A stretch of 64,000 bases of DNA from Toxoplasma gondii ME49. Lineage: Eukaryota > Apicomplexa > Conoidasida > Eucoccidiorida > Sarcocystidae. Below the pieces are notes generated by a model that did no database searches, had not been told where the DNA came from, and saw nothing but the letters and a program-made list of their open reading frames with translations. The DNA is taken from positions 2,029,874 through 2,093,873 of the forward strand of contig NC_031478.1 in the NCBI RefSeq assembly GCF_000006565.2. Reading direction: 5' to 3'. Below, piece after piece: positions 39,101-54,100 of the stretch (position 1 is the first letter of the stretch; the number at the start of each line of letters is the position of its first letter). The translations under genes were made by a program, and so were the position numbers.

Positions 39101-42100
39101 GGTGCAGTCGCAGACAGCTGCAGATACACAGGCAGTCACCGGAGAAGAAACTGCGGAAGCTGCAGCAGTGAAGGCCCAAAAAAGTGGACGCCACGAAGTC
39201 ACTTTCGCTGCTGAACATCTAGAGTCGAACATGCCGCGTTCACTGCCACGCTCTCATATACTTCCGAATCCACCTTTTGGGTTCGGAGCCATTGCTCACA
39301 GTCTGCCTCCTTTGTCTATATCTCCCTTCACCTTTTCAGCCTCGATGCTCCCTCGCAGGATTCGACGGATGCTTCGCAGTTTGTTTCCGGGCGATGACTG
39401 GCAGACAACGCCCCAGGGAAACAGGTTGCCTGCCAGTCGCAGATTGTTTCAGGAGTTTCCGCGGTCTTCGCACCCGCCTCACCACATGCACTACCGTTTC
39501 TGGAGCTCCCCTAACCGCTGGGTGGGCTTTCGTTCTGGGGTCTTGAATGGGCGTTGGACCGGAGAGGCTTCAGGCGGCTCACTTGTCGGACGTCCGCCCG
39601 GCAGTGCGGTTAAGGAATGCGCGAACACATATCTAATTGGTGGCGGATGGAGGCGGGACCCACGCCGATCCATGATCGGGAGCAATGCGGATGCTCAAAG
39701 TGATGACGGAACCTCGTTTGCTGCTCATCGAGGAGATGCCTCGTTCACTGACCCGACTGGCGACAATGGACCGAACGGGTTGTCCTATCAACAGCATCAT
39801 CCGCAGGTCACCGGCTCTGCATTTTCCAGTAGAAGTGCTGCCAGCATTGGGTCTGGCGAAATGGTGTCACATTGGGGAGAACAAGGAATACAGATGTTGA
39901 GAAATCCGCCTCCTGTTTTGCCTGCGTCGAACACACCGTATGCTGTTTCCGTGGGCTCGGATGACGTGGCCTTGCGACACATGGGAAGTCTAAAGACAGG
40001 AGATCCAGGACTGCTACAACAGTCTTCCACTCTACAAGGTCTGTCGCGATGGCGGCTGCCTCAGGACGTGGTGCGCGGCTTTCTTCCGGCCTACGAAGAC
40101 ACCACACGCTATCCGTGGGAAGAAGGGCAGCAGACGTGGCAAAAACAACAGACGCAGCTGCATCAAGCAGCAATGCTAGAACTCCAAAGCAGTACGCCAG
40201 GTGGCACTGCGTTGGAACATAACCCTGAACCAAGAAATGCCGTTGGAAGGTATCCGCCAACGCTAGGCCCAGACACATCGTCCAGTGAACGGTACTGCCG
40301 AGGCCTGAAGCCGTCTCAACCGAGGACAGGTGCTTTGGCTTCAACATGTAGCCAAGCAATGAGTAGGGTCACGGGGACACATGTTCGAGGGTGTCGTGGC
40401 GCGGTTGCGCATGGAGTGGCAGGTACCGCGGTACCCAAATCCTACCAAAGATCCGTTGGTGTTTCTGTGGCGCTTTCATTCAGCGCTGTCGGCGTCCGGT
40501 TACACCGGATAGAGGAGCAGAACCTCCGTAGACGATCACAGTGGCGTTTGATAGATTATTCTTTGGGTGACGAATCGGCTGGAAGAAGGAGCTGTGGTGC
40601 TCCTTCGGTGGAGGTGGAGGTGCATCGACAACGAACCGCTAAGCTATCAACATACCGGACACACGATCCAAGGGAAACAACACGACGTTGGGAGGTAGTT
40701 CCCGAAGAGGCGCGTCGTACAGGGGTTTTATTGTCGCATCAGCGGACGATCGTTCCACGCACCTCCTCTCGCAGCCCTCGAGCTCGGGGACTGTCTGCGC
40801 GTGAAGATAGACACCGATTTCATGATGCACCTGGATGTGCTTCAGGCTGGGCTGGTGGCGCTGGGGCTGCACCGCTACGTTTCCTACAGACTCCGCGAGA
40901 AGGAAGAAGGCGACCAGTCAGAAGTCCATGTCGCCTAACCTCTGAAGCACATGACTCCCACGCCCGCGCGTTTCTGCCCCACGCCGAAGATCGCCCATGG
41001 GCTAAAGATATTGACTTGGTGTTTTACGACTTAGCTTTTCGCTGGGAACTCCTGGGTCCCTATATTGACAGAGAGGGTGAGGACATGACTTACTACGGGG
41101 CACTGTGTGCCGGCACAGGGTTGGGGACCGGTTCGCGTGGCACGACCCCAGTTCGGCCCGGGTGTGTCGGATCAGCAGGTCGTCTGCGCGGTGGGCAACT
41201 CGCAGTGGACTGGCCCAGCTCGGAGTGCGACCAAGTTTTGACACCTGCTGTTCGAGACAGCGGCAGAATTGTTGTCTGGGAACTGTCTGTGGCCAATGGA
41301 TTTCTGGGGCCAGCAGAACCAACTTGGAATCACACCATACCGCTTGATGCCGCCTTCTTCGGCCTTCTTCCACCACCGTGCTCCATTCATCTTCTGCACA
41401 AGATTTATTCTGAAGCACTGTCTGGATTCGTGCCTGATTTCTCACCTGGGCAGCGCTGTTCCACCACCGCTTCCAGACGACCAGATGGAGGCGTCAGTGA
41501 CGTGACAGAAGGACCCGCTCGGACCCCACTCCGCCGCGTCCAGACTGGTGTACATGGGCAGTCGACAACTGGCGCTGGAAGGAGAGGGTCGTCGCCAAGC
41601 CGAGAAGTGCTGACAGGCGTGGCCCGAACGGACACCTCAGGTCCTGGAGTACAATTTCTCACCAGTGTATCGCAAAATGCTAACCAATCAACCTGGGGAG
41701 AAAGCGATTCAAACGACGGACAGAGTAGCTCCCCCTCGCAGACGCGCCTGAGACATGTGCAGCAGAACCTGGTCGCAACGAAACTGAGTCGATCGAAGTC
41801 AAACGTCCACAATCTGCAACCAAGAGATCGATATGTGTTTCCGTCAAAGTTCGTAGGTTCACGAGTAGCGCTTCCTGGAGTGGGAGCTCCCTTCTCCCTA
41901 CGACGCTCAGGCACACTCGCCCCAAGTCGACTTCATCAACCCAACACAGGCGTCGAACCTTGCTCTGGCAAATCCAGTTCGTCACAGCCTCCTGATGCGA
42001 CCTCAACCGATGGCCAGACCAGCGACCACCGTACTCCGGTGTCGAACCACCCTTCACCACGACACAGACGAGACACTCGAGAAGGTATTCGATCATCCTA

Positions 42101-45100
42101 CACAAGTTCTCAGGCATCGTCGCCCAGATTGGAGTCAGGTGGAAGCGCGGACCTTGATGGGGACTCTGTGTCGTGGAAAGGTGCTGTCGAAGGGCGAGAC
42201 CTGCTGGCAGTTCGATCTGAATTGGAGGAGTCGCTCACCTCGGTGTCCAGCGTCCTGATGCACTGCTCCTGTTCACCGTCAACATTTGTCTGCGAGTTAG
42301 CTATGCCAACAGTTATTCTTTCCCCAGCACTGCTGCGTCTCACGGCATGTATCTCCAGCATTTTTGATAGTCCTTCTCACCCCAGCGCCAAGCTCAAACT
42401 GAGCGACCAGAGACAGGGAACTATGCAGGGGAGAATCCACCATCATTCCGCGCTTGTGATATCTACGACATCTGGCAAGCACCTCCAACGCGAAAACAGT
42501 TTTCCGGCGGTGATGGAAATCGATCCAGCACTATTCTTGCCCCTGGAACCGCCTCTTTACATACCCGTATACCCCCCTCCTTCATCGTCGCCAGCCTTGG
42601 CGGCTTGTCTAATGGCGGCAGACACAGCTGCAGAAAAAGAGCAAGAGCAGGAAGCCGTTGCCCCAGCGATGGCGGCCTTTGGCGCTACAGAGAGTACCGC
42701 GACCAACGAGGCAGACCCCTTCGCTTCTAACGCGCAAAGAGAACCTCAAGACCGATCGTCGGGCGGGGGATTACCATTGAATGCGCGTGCTCCTGTGCTC
42801 TCTTCGTTGTCTGGAGCTTGTCGGGAAATGTTCAGAACGGTGTTCGATCGACCAGGAAGGGGAGTGAGAGGCCGAGGTTCCAAACGGGAAACGTCACGAG
42901 ATGGTCACCAGAAAGCCGACGGGACAGACAGCAAAGCATTCTTGGCGGAGGGTACTGTTCAGCAGGACTATCACGGTAATTCAGGTACACACGACTCCGA
43001 CTCTGAAATACTGCACGCCCGGGTGCACGGAAACATCTCTAGGAACTCGCTACAGTCACACGCAAGCCGCGGTGCTGGTCGTTTAGCCATTGATGGCTTA
43101 AAGGAAACCGCCGCTGCTGCAGCTGCGAGGGCTTCCACTATCGTTGACGCTGCAGCAAACGGTGTGATTGCAGCAATTTCACGTGCATCTGCAACAGCGA
43201 ACGTGCTGCTTGTGCAAACGAAAGCGGCAGCCCACACGCGCCACTCGGCGTTTAGCAACTCGAGACGGTGTAAGCGAGTCAGTGCCTTGTTAACACTCAA
43301 GCATCTCTCACTTCAGCATCGCCATGGAGTGGCTGACTCAGTTCCGAGACATTCGCGTACCCTTCAGGTTCAACTGAGCAATCTGCTTGTTCTGCTTCCT
43401 GCCGCTGTAGCCGGCATGCCCAAGGCCATTCAGCGTGCGAGGCGGAAGGAAAACGTTATTGAGGCGTTGGCAGCGACACCTGAGGTACCACTGCGGCCAT
43501 CGGAGGAGGTTGCCTCCAAGCGCCTTCCGACAGAAGGGAATTCTATAGCCTGTGATCGAAGTGGAGATGACGTACATATTGTGTCTTCATTGTCCCCGGA
43601 AACAACACTCGCTGTTGCTGTGTCTCCGGCGTTGCCCCTTATGGCGCCTCCATCAACTAGCGCGCCTTCAATCCTCGTTTCGTGCCACAAAGTGGCCTTA
43701 GTTTCAACGCCGCAAACGCCTTCGTCACCCGATGTGAAAGCCGCCGCGGTCGAGGGTCTTCAGGTGACTGTGGCACCACAGCTTCTCCAACTGTTACAGA
43801 TTCTACGTGAGCATACAACTCCGTTCGATAGAAACGGTGCAGAATTTCAGGAGACTCCGGCTAATGGCCCGTCCCAATCGTTCGACCCAGGAGTCCCGAC
43901 GGAGGCTCTGCTGCGAGATCATTGCGGGGGCGTGATGGGGAGACGAGGAAGGATCGCTCGTATGGAAAGGCCGCCAATGCCAAGGAGTGGCGATCCGTTT
44001 GCACCGAGCGACGAAGCCTCGCACAGGGTTCGGGATCAGGATAGGCCCGGCAGATCGGCTACTGGTTCTAGGGAAGGTAAATTTGAGACGTTAAGGACGC
44101 GCTGGCCGAGGAGTGGACGGGGTGCTTGCTACCTTGTTCTTTCCTGTCCCGGAGTAGCGGCTGAGATGACCAGTAGGCCTCCCAACACAGAATTTTCCAG
44201 GGCTGACGGGATCGACAGGGAGGTGACTATCCGGGTGGGGGCGGATATTGACACACTTTTTTTGTCCGAAAATCTACAACACCCGCATCAGGCGGATCTA
44301 CAGCAAGTGCACAACATTCGCAGCGGCAGTGCGTCACCTGCCTCCTTGTTGCTTTTTCCCGGAACTGACACCTCACGCTTCTCCTCCCGACCATTTCTTC
44401 TTCTTCCACTTCCTCCCATTCCGGTATGCTGTGTCGATGCGCACAGTTTGCACCTTTTGCTTCGAATTACTGCTACATGGAACGCGACTCTTCGCCTCGC
44501 CGAACTACAATCTAACCTCGTTTTTGTTCCATTCTATATCAGGCCAGCACCACTGCAGCTATGGGCTTCTCCGATGCTTGTTCCGGAAAGCCCGTGGTGG
44601 GCACCAACCCGTAGCAGGTCCACCTCAGGCCAACGTGAGACACTGACAGTATCCTCTCCAACTCCCTCGTCTTCTGGCTTTGACACAAGAGACCGGCTGT
44701 TACCGGACGGCTTCTTTCAGAGCCCTGCTAGTGTCAAATCTGCCACATCAGTGCCTGCGTCCCCGAGACGAGCTCGACCCTTGCAGCCTTCTGCGATTGT
44801 GTCTGGTCCTTCGGCAGCTCCTGCTTGCTTTCCCTCACATCGCCATGAACTTAATGCTTCAGGCGCGATGTCCCTTCGGAGAGACAGCGCAGAACCAAAC
44901 GTCGGCCGGACCGATGTCGGGCCTGCTTCTTCAACTCATACTCCCATCTCCCTCTTTTTGGACATTTCCGAGTGGAGCATGTGCTGTGCCTCGGGGTGGT
45001 ACGTGTTTCGCGGGTGCCACGCAGGGGCAGAATGCTGTGAATCACAGAAACCGGCTGAAGGCGAAGACCGTGGTGTTTCTTATGCTGACCACGAGTCCAG

Positions 45101-48100
45101 TGCCACTGACAATCGTGGGCCATTGGGCTCTTTTTCGCCTCGTTCAGAGGAACGTTGGGAACCCTCATATTTTTCCCGAAATACCATTCCTCGTAGGCTG
45201 CGCACTCGAGAGGGAACTGTGGCTGATCAGGAGCCAGCCCCACCTTGTGAGTCATTTGGTGGTTCCTCCCACGGAAACCAGGACGGACGTTGTTTTCCCC
45301 GACAGGTTTTCTGGTGTGAGTGGCGATGCCACCCCCGTCACTGTCGAGGAACTATATATCATCCTTGCGGCCTGGACGAGTCTGCTGCCGGGACCATCTG
45401 CTGCAGGTTCCGACCGGTTCAGTGCCCTTTAACACTGTGGATTTATCGACACCCAGATGATTTGGTTCCTCTCGTCGTGTGTCATCCGTTGGCCGTGAGG
45501 GCAGACAAATGCTGGTCGACTCGCTGTGTGTTGGCTCGAGGCGGATCGGGCGTATGCTCGTCTGGAGGCAATTCACTACCGTCGCTGCGCGTGTCATTCC
45601 TTGCGACTGGGCCTGCACCCGTCGACTTCGTCGTCAAATCAGAACGGCGATCGAGATTGCATCGAAAAAGAAGCGTTGACTCCGACAGAATGGTAGGGCA
45701 TAGTGACCGGCTGATGTCACCGAATAAAACGCACCCGAATCACGAAGGCCCGGGCTCCAAACGGAATGTGTCTTCTCAGTCGGCGACACAGAGACTCGAG
45801 ACCATGGCGTCTGTCCATCCGACACGTTTTCTGACTACACTAGATCGCGGACTAGCGGCACCATCAACGTCAGTGGTAGACGGGTGCACTCATTTCCGGT
45901 CGAGTAATGAAGGAAATATCTCCCCAGGCCAGAGAGGCTTCACCTTTTGGACTTGGAGTTTTGACGTCCCAGATGATCAGGAATGGCGGTGGGTGGAAAA
46001 GAGATGTTGTCTCCGTCGCTGCCAAGGTCCGCAAAAGTCATTCAGGAGATGCACAGGGTGCTGTTCAAGTGCTGCTCACATAATGGACGTTTCACGGATA
46101 GCCTCTTCAATGGCTGACGGTAACGCGGTGTCTTCGGAAACCGCCTTCGAATCGAAACAGACAACTGATGTTAGGGACCAATCCGGGGTATCATTGCGAG
46201 ATGAGCACGAACCTCGAATGGCAAGTTCTCTAGGGACGCGCTGCGAGTATCCATGCCGCCGTCTCTCGACCCTTTCTATCTCGTCTTTGACTTACGAAGC
46301 GGCCCCTTCTGGGGCATGCAATATTTCAGGAGTCTCACGAAGAACTATTTCTGAGCACTCACCCGCGACTCATATGGATACATGGAGTGCTGCGGCAGTG
46401 AAGAATGACCCTCTCTCTTTGACTCAACCCGGCCTGATCGAAAGCAACTTGTTTCCAAGTAGCTCTGAAGTCGCGTCTTCTATCGGATATGGTGCCGGCG
46501 CAGGAGGGTGTAGTGCCTCTGATCCGACATGCTTGAAGGCACGAAGCCCGCGGGTGTCGGTCTCCTCAGCTACTGGAAACGCTCTTGGAAGAGATTCGAT
46601 TGGTTCAGCAGGTGGATTGACTGCACCGGTAGACAATTCAAAATATGAGAGAGAAAACCGTTCTCATGACGATGCCCTACAGGGTGCACTTGCCAGGATC
46701 ACATGCGTGCTCAGGGGAGCGCTTGTTAAACTGCTGATAGACCGTCTTGCTGTGCAGCTTCTGCCTCCGTCAGCTCCTCTCATTGCATTGGCGAACGTGT
46801 GTGCACATGAGAATCCGGGAGGGGTCTTCGGTAGCCACGAGAAAAGCGGATTCACATGCACGGCGAGGCAGCATGCAGCGGGTCCCTCTCGAAATAGGGG
46901 GCTAGGCGACTACCAGCGTCTGCCCAGTCGCCGACTTCTGATGCAGCTGCAGGAGCAACAAGAGCTGTGGCATCAACAGCAGCTTCAACGTGGATCGCTT
47001 GTTTTATCCGTTGTCGGTGTTGCGGTAAGTGCCACAGTCTCCCCTCTTCTCACACCTCCCGCCTCCTTCGATTTTCTCCTCCGAAGTGTTGTCGCTGAAA
47101 ATGCCCACGTCATTCCTGAAAGCCGCCGGCGGATTCTGCTTCGACCGTCTCTCCAGACCTTGTCACTTTGCAGCGGGTCGCCCGCGGATTGCAGAGGTGG
47201 CGAGATGGATCCACGGAGGACCGCTGAATCACGGTTCTCGGCCGACACGACGTCTGGCCCAGTAATTGCCCCAGGCAGCATTCCAACGATTTTGAGTGCA
47301 GGCATTGGCGACGACACGGAGGTTGAAAGTCGTCGTGCGAGGCGTGCCCAGAATTATTTTATCCGCGGAGGCATTCAGTCAAATCGAGCGCGGCTATCAT
47401 TGTCGAAGGTTGATGTTTTCCTCGCACCCCAAACCATCCAGGAAGTATGCGGAGCGGTTGCGCCGCTCGTAGGTGTTCTGGCAACTGCCGCAGCCTTTTC
47501 TCGGTCACTGCAGGCAGTATTGCAGGAGACAAACGCCCCTTTGAGGCGGCAACCAAAATTCAAAGCAGGAACCGACGATGGCGGTTCGGAAGGTCGTGCC
47601 CAGTTGCATGAAGGAAGTAGGAAAAAACAGCCACAGTGGTTCGTCGAGGTCCAGTCGAAAGGCGTTGTCATCTCTCTCCTTCAGTGCTACACTAACACTA
47701 GTCTGTGCATCGTTGACATTGGAGATTGTGCATACACAGGCTCAACTAGTCATCGCTTCCACCTCTCGTCAATAAACGTTGTGAGTGGGGGTCTCGGAAG
47801 GCCTATTTTCGAGGCACACAACCAACGCGAAGCCTCCGACCATGGCAAGGGAAATGAAAAGTACGCACCGTCGAGCGGGAACGTCTCTAGCGGAGGGAGG
47901 ACGGGCGCTGGTGCCAGCTTGTGCGAAATGCCAGGTGGCCAGGCCCCAGCAGAAGCCGCGGCTGCTGATTTCACTCATGCGACTACTCGGGAACAGTGTT
48001 ACGGCGGGGTGGTCGGCTCGTTGCGTGACTCCGGAAGATCGCCAGACTCACTGGGCCACCAGAGGGCCCGATATGCTAGCGATCGTGGTATCATGCAGGA

Positions 48101-51100
48101 GAATAGGTTTGGTGATGGATGCGTTGATGGAGCTCCGTTGGCACGCGGCAATAAAGCACTAGGCACAAGGATACTGCCGTGGCTGGAGGTGATCTATAGC
48201 CCACAAGCCGAGCGAACAGCAACCGTTCAAGAGAGGCTGCAACAACAGGGATATTTAGCCTCTGCGGTTTCATCGGTGTCGCTTTACGTGGCAGACAGTT
48301 CGTGCTTTGTCCGCATTCCCGAGTTGATCCTAATTTCTCATTTTGTGTCTGACTGTCGGACGGCGGTGCAAGAGGTTCTTGAACGCCTGCGCCGGGTGGC
48401 ACGTCACCAGCAGATGCAGCTTCAACAGATCCAGCAGGCAAGACTAGAAAGCCTCCGTCAGAAGATGCATATGGACGAGCTGCAGCGGCAAGCAATGTTG
48501 TCTCAGCATCGTCTCCGGCACCAACAGGGGGTCCCTTCCGTGTTTCTCCGGACTGAGGGAATAACGCCTGTAGGCGGGACACAGAATAGCCGAATGAATC
48601 ATGGATTTCTATGCACTCCGGAGAAGGACGACGGTGCCAGGAAACCGCGTCGAGATTTGAGAGCAGAATTGCCCGAATGCAACCAGAGCGGTGCGCAGCA
48701 TCCGTTCGATGGAGCTCATGGTATTTTGGAGTCAGCAAAGGAGCGAAAACGACCTACATCACGAGGAGACTTAAGAGTTCTTCCCGCGCTGTTTCTCATC
48801 CGTGTTAAAGTTTCGTTTCCCACGCTATTTGTGGCCGCCGACAAGCCGGAGAAGCCTCCTCCTGTCGTCGTTAGTCTAGGACTTCTTCAAGTATCTACTC
48901 ATCTTCACGCCCAAGTAACCTTGCCTCCACCTGCTTTTGACATGCGCGCAGCTGTCGCCGAGGTTTCTGAGAAAGTGTCCAAGGGGAGCACGGTAGTGCC
49001 TGTCACTAGCGCAGAAATGAACTCCTCGCCAGCTGCCTCCACCGGCCAACGCCGCGTTTCCGCAGACTCGGGCCTCCGCCAAAAGGTGGAGAGTAGCGGC
49101 TCCTATGCCAGGGAGCTTCCTGACGAATGTAGAACGGAAGCGGTGGCTGGAGAATCTCGCGTGGATTTCCTCGTAGCTGGTTCTACCCCTCCAGGATCGT
49201 GCACTGATACGGCAGCGCGATACGAAGAGTGGAACCTTCCAGTTGCAGGAAGCTTCTCTGTTCCTGCTTGTGAATTCCAGATTACGTACGAAAATGCCCA
49301 GATTTATCTGTCCGGTCCGAGTGGTGCCTTGTTCACGGAGATGAACAAAAGGAACGAGAGTACCGGACGTCCATCGTTGGACAATAGGGTTTCCGTAGGT
49401 GAGTGCTTCACGTTGAATGCAGAAGTATGGAAGACTCTTCGAACAGGATGTTCTATGTATGCCGCAGGAAATGCGCGTGACAGAGGGGTACCCGCACGGC
49501 GAGAGATTGAGCCAGTGAAGAACCTGAAGTGGGCTGCGTCCCAAGGTGAATTTCGTCTCTCTGGTACCGGTGGTCTCCCGTATGGCTCGACTGGCCATTT
49601 CGAGTGGCAGACACACTGTTGCAAGAGCCCTCTCTGGCAGGAGCGCGCCAAGCTATTCCTCCGGTCTCAAAAGTGCGATCTGTGCGTGTGTGTTCGTTGC
49701 TCATACATTCACCTCCGTGTAGCGCCGCAGCTGGTCGCGGCTCTCCATGCCAATGCTCAAATGGATGTAGGATGTGCGCCTCAGCTCCCGTTGCTCCAGG
49801 CAGTGGTGGCCAGCGACGACAGCGAGCCTGGAGCAGGAGAAACTGAGGACGACTTTGCTGGTGGCATCCTTCGAGGACGGCGTCGCGACAGTAGACGCAC
49901 GGAAAGGCATCGCTATGTTGACAGTAAGGCGCCGGAGTCCAGAATGGCGACTCTTTCCACCGGTAGAGGTGAAGGCGTCTCTCCTGGAATGAACGGAACG
50001 GATGCAGCAAGGTCTGCTGCAAGTGTTGGCGGAGAAGGGACAGATGCAGACGCCTTGACGCGTGGGGTGGCCCTAGGTGTGCAAGGGCTGGGAGAATGTG
50101 AGACGATGGCCGGTCAGGTGTGGGACGGGAACGGTAGCGTGAGTGGTCGTCTGGGAGGACATAATGTTGAAGATGGCACAGATGAGCGGAAGAGCAGGGA
50201 TAGTCTCAAGCTGGATGTTGGGATTCAGCAGGACGGGGGGACTCCAGGTAATAACTTTGAAGATAGTTCTGAAGTGGAAAACCTCGGTGAACCGGATTAT
50301 GATCGTCACAGCAGCGATGGCGATGGAAGTGAGACTGAAAGTGAAGAGGACTTTTTTCTCGAAGCCAGCACTGACGACGAAGTGAATATGGCCGTGGAGG
50401 ACCAGCTGCTCGCACTGGTGAATGACGCCTCGAAGGTATGCAAGGACGGCGCGCTCGGAGACGCTAGTAGTGGCCTCCTTCAGAAACATCTGTCACTAAA
50501 TTGGCACTTTCCTGCCCGGCGATTGTCACTGCTATTCAGTGCCAAACTCGACGGATTGACGATATCTTTCTGCGATGCACAGGCAAAAGTGACACTGGTG
50601 CATGTGAACGCGAAGAACGTTCATATGTGGGATGTCGGGACGATAAATACTCGAGTGCTGACGATCGAATCTATATCGATTACCGAGTCCATTAGTAGCA
50701 GCGACCGAACACCATCGTCGGTCCTGTCTTTTTCGAAACACAACAGCCCTCAGGCCTCCCCCTGCACAACCACCACTTCATCTCCGTCAGGCGCAGGAAC
50801 AGTCGACGGCCCGTCGTCTGAGGCGCGTCCCTCACGTGACTGCACATCGCGTTCACAGACTAACGGGAACGCTGTATTACCAGGTGGCGAAGGAACAAAT
50901 GGTAAGACGCCAGCATATTCGTCAGAAATCTGCCTGTGTCGCATTCCTCTAATGCTTGTTCCGTCGCTCGCGACTTCGTTCCTCCGCACCGCTGACGACC
51001 GCCACCTGCGCGACGATTCCGCTGATGACTCGTCTGGCTTGAGCTGGAAGAGCGATTTCGGACTGGGTCAGACTGACCGTGTGGACTTGTCAACATACCC

Positions 51101-54100
51101 CGAGACTGGAGATGCCGCGGCGTCGTTGTTTCCTACAGCGGCCTGCGTGTTAGTGGGAAATCCGTCGATAGTTGTGGCGCCAGCTCTCCTCAGCGCCCTG
51201 CATTTCTGTCTGACCTTCCCCGTTTACACCTTTGGATCCGAAAACGGCTGCCAACACAGGACTGGTCTCGGAGCTCAACGCTCATGCATACCCTTCTCGC
51301 ACCCCCTCGAGTGTGCCTTCATGCCCAGTTCCACTATCGATGCTGCTGTGGGAGGTGGAGCTGTGCGCTTCGCTCGGCGGCAGGAGTACGATATATATGC
51401 AGCAATCCATAGCCAGGCATTACCACAGGGTCTTGAATCAAGATCGAGTCTGAAGCGTTTTGAGACAATGACGTCAGTGTCGGGAGGCGCAATGAGCGCA
51501 GAAGTCGAACATCTAGCGGAGCCTGCGAATAAATCAAACGGTGCCAATGTGGCCGAAGTCGAACCTGCCCGGAGGAACACTCGCAGCGCGTGGAGAGAGA
51601 TGTTGCTTGATAGCGTTGGCAATCACGGCCGCCACCATGTACCTGACCGTGGCTCTGGCCCGTCCGGAGGAGAGTCAGGTAGTGAATACTCGAAGGGACC
51701 GCGTGACCTTGCGTGTCGTAGTCATTATGTTAACGGGATGATGGGGATCCGGGCACGAGATCGTGTTGATTTGCGAGGTAATTCACAATGTCGTTTCTGC
51801 ATGAATGGACGTGGGAAGCGCTTACAGGCGGCTTTCTTGCCTGAGGGGCACAGCCGCCCCGGGAGGCGCTTGACAGCCGCATCCTCCATGGAGCCCATTC
51901 GGCCTCCTCACATGGTGAACATGGTGCCCGACTTAGCAATACCCGCGCACTCATCCAGGAACAACGCCTCACCGGCAGCTGGAGGTCCTGCGTCCAGTGG
52001 ACCAGAGAGTGTGGTGCTACCTGCTTCTTTTGAGTCATCGACCCCTGCGAGGAGGCACATCACTGGACGGCGGCCTCGTCGGTCAAGTCGGGTGGCTCTG
52101 GGCACACGAGGGTTCGTCTGTAGCCGAAATGACTATCCGTCCTCCCCAGTCGATGCCAACACGCTTGGCTCATGGACTTTTGATAACTCTGAAGCTTTTC
52201 CAGGTTCTGTGGAAGTGTCTGACGACTGCGAAGACCTGTATGTTCCCCACCCACGAGCAAGACGATCTGGATTCGGCTATACGTCTCGTGGGCGGGATTC
52301 TTGCCGCTCACTTCACAGGACATGGGGAAGGGATCCATCGGCGTGCAATGGGTCTATCGATTTTGTTGACAGTTTGACGCAGCTCGCAAGTGGATTCAGA
52401 GTCCCTTCTCGGTTGTCCACTGTTCGTGACCGAATGCTTGCGGAAGATCCGGAGGTGACCGCTTATCCTGACTCCACTGCGGTAGGCAACGAGGGACGGA
52501 CTGCCCCGCAGAAATCAGGTGCTGGTGTTACGAGCTACGACGCTGCCTTATTTCTGCACCCTTGTCTGGCAGCAGTTCAGCAGATCAATATACTCTCGTC
52601 GTGGCTTGCCGGGGAATTTCGGCGACAACAAATTCACAAACTTGAGTCCACCGCAGCCCGGGCCATCAGTGCGAGGCGTGCCCAGAGGCAGATCCAGAAA
52701 CAACGACGAGGCCAGAAGAGAGCTGACGTTGGACGCGTGTCTGTTTATCCCCGTGTAGACGTCGACTCCCAGCTGGAATTCGGGCGGCACCGTGCGGAGC
52801 ATCATTTGGAAGGGGATGGCGAAATGGAGAAGGATGAGCACGAGCAGACTACGATGGATGAGACTATGCAAAAGTCTGAGAGTTTGTCTAAGTCAGGGGA
52901 TTCAGCGGTGCACCGTGAAGAAGAGGGAGTCCCTCCGCATCAAACACCCAATCCTGCACTGACGAGTTTTGATCGCAACCAGCCTCTTTGTTTGCCTGAA
53001 CGGCATTTCGATCATAAAGATAATCTCACGTCTGAGCAGGAGAGACAGTTCGCATATTTGTCGCATCTTATTCGTCTTCTTGGCCTAGGCTTCGTCCGGA
53101 CGGGTCAGGTAGAAGGCGCAGGCATCGCTCGCCAACGCGCAGCCGTCACACTATCTGCTGAATACGTCCACTTTTCAGTGGAGGAGCTACGAGTCGAACT
53201 TAAAGCGATGCCTGCATCATTTATCCTTATGACTTCAGTTGAACTAACACGGAGCTCACATCTCCTCCACTTCGGTCTTACCGCGACGGACAGATATGTT
53301 GATCTCGGTCGTCAGCAGCCGCGCGGGACTCTTGAAAGGCACGCTAGGGGAGAAGGCCTGAACGCAGACGTGCATTGGCCTGACTTGGTTCAGGAAGAAG
53401 TCTCGGAGGGAGCTGATCCTTATAGCCAGGGAGAGTTTCTAGGCAATGCTTCGGAGGCTCAATCGCAAAGGCGTATCAAGGACACACAATCCGATCCAGC
53501 AATAGCCTCAGTGAGCGAGCCAGGACAGAACGCACGGCGCCAAGTACTCCTTTCTGTAGGGCGCCCGACGGAGAGCCGCGAAGCAACATTCAGGCCAGGC
53601 CAAAAAAAGTGGGCCGCCACGCAGATCCGACAGGAGGCGGAAGCGGGAATCCGGGAGGGCAATGCGTCCAGTGAAACACCGTGGAGCCGTGCGAGATTCG
53701 ATCCCGACGTAGAGTGCTTAGCATCGACACCAGCGCTTCAAATACGTGTGAGCGATACAAGCTGGGCCGACGGTAGCCGAGCTCCATGTCTTGAACTACC
53801 TAGCAGAAGTGGTGGCCAACGCATGCCTAGATCTCCTATATCTGCAACAGCCGATATCGCCAAAGGTGTGGGCGGTGGAGACCGTGCTGCGTCCAGACGT
53901 GTGATGGAGTTGTCCTCAGATTCCGGGATACGCCCAGTATCGGGACAACACGCACACCAAGGTCAGACTCCCTGTCCTCTTTGTCAGTTTGAAGAAATCA
54001 GCAACGAAAAGGTTGCTGCTGGCTGTCCGGATGGATGGTACGGCTCGACAGACAATATTCACCTCGATCTGAGTGCAGAAGAATGGGAGCAAGACATCAT

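Noticed and set aside
47025..47090. Possible intron inside VPS13 (GGTAAGTGCC followed by a pyrimidine-rich stretch)
   Set aside because: The reading frame continues through it without a stop as plausible beta-rich sequence (VVGVAVSATVSPLL), so no intron is needed.
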